From NCBI GenBank assembly GCA_021839365.1, contig JAKCBB010000023.1, forward strand, positions 1 through 7,272: a stretch of DNA of 7,272 bases, read 5' to 3'. Shown here piece by piece: positions 4,303 to 7,272 of the stretch. The notes below the pieces were generated by a model. The model saw only the letters and a program-made list of their open reading frames with translations, was not told the DNA's origin and searched no databases. The DNA comes from a bacterium. Lineage in GTDB: Bacteria; Patescibacteriota; Minisyncoccia; UBA6257; Colwellbacteraceae. The first letter of the stretch is position 1. Every line of letters begins with the position of its first letter. Both the position numbers and the translations under genes were made by a program.

Positions 4303-7272
4303 AAAATCTTGGCGTCCCCGTTTTTTCTGGAAATCTTTCCCACAATATCGACAATATTGTTCTCTTGGACGAGAGCCTGATTTTTCTCCAGGACGCTGTT
4401 AAAAATAAGTGCTTCTATAGTATTGCTTAAATCGTCTATTTTAGCAAAAACCATAGGCTGACCGCTTTTAGTCATGACTTTCTGCACTTTCGTTATGACT
4501 CCGGCGATTCTTACGACTTTATTTTCCTCCATTTCCAGGGCATTAGAGATCGGAGTGTATCTTTTTGTCTTCGCCGCCGGACCCTTAAGGTATCCGACAA
4601 GCGGGTGCTCGGTGAAGTAAACGCCTAAGAGTTCTTTTTCCCACGAAAGCCTTTCCGTTTTCGAGGCTGGCTGGGGAGGATCCTGAAGCTTGAACGACGG
4701 GGCTGCGGAAACGCCGAAGAGCGAATCTTGCGCTCCCTGCTGCAGCTTCCTCGCCCCGCTTACCGATCTTAGCGTCGTGTCTATATTGAAAAGTATTTTA
4801 TTTCTCTCCACCCCGAGCGAATCCAGCGCGCCGCTTTTCGTCAAAGCCTCCATCGATTTTTTGTTTAAATCGCGGTGGCTTACCCTGACCATGAAATCCG
4901 CCAGGGTTTGATACGGTCCGCCCATCATCCTTTCGTTCACTATTATCTCGGTTATATTCGCTCCGAGGTTTTTGATCGTCGCCAGCCCGTATCTGATGTC
5001 CCTTCCTTCCGGGAAGAATTGCCCCAAGCTTTTGTTGATATCCGGCGGAAGTATTTTTATTCCCATCCTGTCCGCCTCGGAGGCGAGAAACGCGATGCGC
5101 TCCACGTCTTCGTGCGAGTGGTTTAACAGAGCCGTCATGAATTCGACCTGGTAATGCGTCTTAAGATAAGCGGTCTGATAGCTTATAAGCCCGTAGCAGG
5201 CGGCATGGCTGCGGTTGAATCCGTAACGGGCAAAGGGCGGGAATAATTCCCATATTTTTTCCGCGGTTTTCTCGTCTATTCCGTTGGCGATCATGCCGTC
5301 AATAAGCTTTTTCTGCTGCTCGTCGAGAAGCGATTTTATCTTCTTCCCGATGGCCTTGCGCAGAGTATCCGATTGACCCAAAGAAAATCCCGCCAGATCT
5401 CTCGCGATTCTCATCATCTGTTCCTGATAAACCCCGACTCCGTAAGTCGATTTGAGTATCGGCTCCAGTTTCGGGTGTATGTACGTTATTTTCTCCTTGC
5501 CGTGTTTGCGGTTGATGAAAGAAGGAATAAGTTCGATTGGTCCGGGACGATACAATGCGCCCAAAGCTATTAGGTCGTCGAGGACGGTAGGCTTTAATTC
5601 TTTGATATACCGCCTCATGCCGGCGGACTCGAACTGAAAGATGCCGGTGGTTTCTCCGGTCTGCAAAAACTTGAACGTCGGAGCGTCGTCTAACGGGATT
5701 TTGTAAATATCGATGTCTTCATCGCGTATGTTTTTAATAAGCCGCAGAGTTTCTTCGATAACCGTCAGGTTGCGGAGCCCCAGCAAGTCTACTTTAAGCA
5801 GTCCCATGTCTTCGACTCCGTGCATTTCTATCTGGGTGATTGTGGAGTTGGGGTCCTGCGGCGAACGTTGCAGGGGGAGATAATTTACGAGAGGTTTGGC
5901 GGAAACAACCGTTCCGCAGGCGTGAACCGAGGCGTGCCTTACCGTGCCCTCTAGTTTCAAGGCGGCATCAAGCACCCGTCTGGCGTCGGGATCTTTCTCG
6001 TATCTTTCTTTTAATTCCGGTATTTCCTCCAAATACTTGCCGAGTTTGGTTGCGGATTTGTCGGTGTTCGGCTCGAAAGGAATCATTTTAGCCAGCTCGT
6101 CGCAGAAAGAATAAGGGAGGCCAAGGGCGCGTCCGGCATCCCGGACGGAAGCCCTGGCGGCCATCGTCCCGAAAGTGATAATCTGCGCCACCCTTTCTTC
6201 CCCGTATTTATCTTTCAGATACGCCAAAACCTCGTCGCGGCGGTAATCCGCGAAGTCTATGTCGATATCAGGCATGGAGATTCTTTCCGGGTTTAGAAAT
6301 CTCTCGAAAAGGAGATCGTACTGCATCGGATTAATGCTGGTTATTCCGAGAACATACGAAACGAAACTGCCGGCGGCCGAACCTCTGCCGGGACCGACGA
6401 CTATCCCGTGATCCCGCGCCCAGTTCACGTAATCTTGAACTATAAGAATGTAATCGGAGAAATCCGTTTTTCCGATAACGCTTATCTCGTACTCGAGTCT
6501 TTGTTTTTCTTCCTCGGTCGGGTTGGGGAACTTTTCCCGGAATCTTTCGTAGATAAGGTCCAGGAGATATTCCGCGGAAGGTTTGTCGTCGGGAGTATCA
6601 AACTTAGGAAGGATGGTCTTGCCGAGTTGGAACTCGAATTCGCACTTTTCCGCTATTTTCAGGGTATTTTCCAGAGCCTCCGGAAAGTCTTTCATTCTCT
6701 CCGTCATCTCCTCGGGGCTTGTAAAAGACGCGTCGAAGTCTCTTAAAGACAACCTGTCTTCATCCTCCAGCCGGTTATTGGTCTGAATCGCGAGAAGAAT
6801 CTCATGAAAAGGCTTGTCCTCCTTCAATATATAATGGGAGTCCTGCGTGGCAACGAGAGGGATGTTGTATTTCTTGGCAAGTTCGGCCATAGCCGGGTGC
6901 AGATCGGGGGAGTGGGGCTGTATCTCGAGATAATAATCTTCTCCGAACAGGCCGTGATAAAACTCCACGGTCTCCTCCGCGCTTTTCATATTGCCGGAAC
7001 GCAGGTTTCTTGCTAATTCGCTTGAAAAACACCCCGAAAGACAGATTATTCCTTCGTGGTGCCGTTCCAGAAGCTCGCGATCTATCCTCGGCTTGTAATA
7101 AAAGCCTTCAAGGTGTGATTTTGTGACCAACTCGCACAAATTTCCATACCCAGCCTGGTTTTTGGTAAGGAGCGTCAGATGATACCGCACCATATCCTCC
7201 TTCCCGGCGCGGGAAAGCCTCGAACCGCGGGCGACGTATGCCTCGACGCCGATAATCGGCTTAATCTCGGCT
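4272..7272 (-). CDS. dnaE: DNA polymerase III alpha subunit (DnaE), N-terminus beyond the right edge
   Basis: Catalytic subunit of the replicative polymerase, working with the sliding clamp. The frame is open to the window edge: 26 codons (with IKPIIGVEAYVA) precede the first ATG seen at 7193, so that ATG is internal. 999 residues are visible; counting from the first, they are: rest of the PHP domain (1 to about 225) with E10, H31, C81, D144 and H146 at metal-ligand positions; GPGRGS (293-298); PDIDIDF with catalytic D335 and D337; third catalytic aspartate D495 in LLKVDLLGL; YGFNRSHAACY (683-693); helix-hairpin-helix region near 735-820; clamp-binding motif QDSLF (848-852), the counterpart of QADMF in E. 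coli; OB fold (about 918-994). The protein stops right after the OB fold, so the E. coli-type C-terminal tau-binding domain is missing. Roughly 65 N-terminal residues lie outside. It is the first gene of the trio in view, and its promoter is not visible. Confidence 0.96.
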   Translation of the reverse strand, partial: AEIKPIIGVEAYVARGSRLSRAGKEDMVRYHLTLLTKNQAGYGNLCELVTKSHLEGFYYKPRIDRELLERHHEGIICLSGCFSSELARNLRSGNMKSAEETVEFYHGLFGEDYYLEIQPHSPDLHPAMAELAKKYNIPLVATQDSHYILKEDKPFHEILLAIQTNNRLEDEDRLSLRDFDASFTSPEEMTERMKDFPEALENTLKIAEKCEFEFQLGKTILPKFDTPDDKPSAEYLLDLIYERFREKFPNPTEEEKQRLEYEISVIGKTDFSDYILIVQDYVNWARDHGIVVGPGRGSAAGSFVSYVLGITSINPMQYDLLFERFLNPERISMPDIDIDFADYRRDEVLAYLKDKYGEERVAQIITFGTMAARASVRDAGRALGLPYSFCDELAKMIPFEPNTDKSATKLGKYLEEIPELKERYEKDPDARRVLDAALKLEGTVRHASVHACGTVVSAKPLVNYLPLQRSPQDPNSTITQIEMHGVEDMGLLKVDLLGLRNLTVIEETLRLIKNIRDEDIDIYKIPLDDAPTFKFLQTGETTGIFQFESAGMRRYIKELKPTVLDDLIALGALYRPGPIELIPSFINRKHGKEKITYIHPKLEPILKSTYGVGVYQEQMMRIARDLAGFSLGQSDTLRKAIGKKIKSLLDEQQKKLIDGMIANGIDEKTAEKIWELFPPFARYGFNRSHAACYGLISYQTAYLKTHYQVEFMTALLNHSHEDVERIAFLASEADRMGIKILPPDINKSLGQFFPEGRDIRYGLATIKNLGANITEIIVNERMMGGPYQTLADFMVRVSHRDLNKKSMEALTKSGALDSLGVERNKILFNIDTTLRSVSGARKLQQGAQDSLFGVSAAPSFKLQDPPQPASKTERLSWEKELLGVYFTEHPLVGYLKGPAAKTKRYTPISNALEMEENKVVRIAGVITKVQKVMTKSGQPMVFAKIDDLSNTIEALIFNSVLEKNQALVQENNIVDIVGKISRKNGDAKILCNEITKISI

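Noticed and set aside
4875..6091. Several plus-strand frames opposite dnaE
   Set aside because: All are antisense to well-conserved alpha motifs and none has a good SD or a recognisable product.
7191..7193. ATG at 7193 as the dnaE start
   Set aside because: The frame continues upstream to the window edge with the conserved PHP segment IKPIIGVEAYVA, so this methionine is internal.

Overview
This is a housekeeping stretch of a bacterial chromosome. I see no mobile element, CRISPR array, RNA gene or defence-like cassette. Three genes lie head to tail on the minus strand in the order dnaE -> thrS -> miaA. They encode the DNA polymerase III alpha subunit (cut by the right edge), threonyl-tRNA synthetase and tRNA dimethylallyltransferase. 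A folC-type folylpolyglutamate synthase on the plus strand converges on miaA. A fifth gene, easily missed, starts at the extreme left: a minus-strand TTG start at position 54 with a textbook ribosome binding site and a consensus -35 box. Its first 18 codons read like the start of a signal peptide before the window ends.

Organism: probably a member of the Candidate Phyla Radiation (Patescibacteria, Parcubacteria-like). This is inference. ThrS lacks the N-terminal TGS domain, MiaA carries the variant IGSGKITKEE in place of the common IGTAKP, alpha ends right after its OB fold, and genes overlap or lie close together. Each trait also occurs elsewhere, so only a phylogenetic placement would settle it. 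The standard code fits: miaA ends at TGA at the expected family length, and no in-frame TGA has to be read through.

Layout: 1-54, start of a minus-strand putative exported protein. 55-177, divergent intergenic region with a good minus-strand promoter and ribosome binding site, several inverted repeats and a weaker plus-strand promoter for folC. 178-1449, folC. 1450-1545, convergent gap with TCAAAAC repeats and no clear terminator hairpin. 1546-2475, miaA. 2476-2544, spacer with short repeats. 2545-4302, thrS. 4272-7272, dnaE without its N-terminus, overlapping thrS by 31 bp.

The minus-strand trio combines replication (alpha), tRNA charging (ThrS) and tRNA modification (MiaA, which prenylates A37 of UNN-decoding tRNAs). 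It is a growth-related operon rather than a pathway. The most interesting points are the hidden edge gene with its structured translation start, the apparently intact metal site of the PHP domain in alpha, and an A-AAA-AAC heptamer just before the dnaE/thrS overlap, where a -1 slip would lead directly into thrS.
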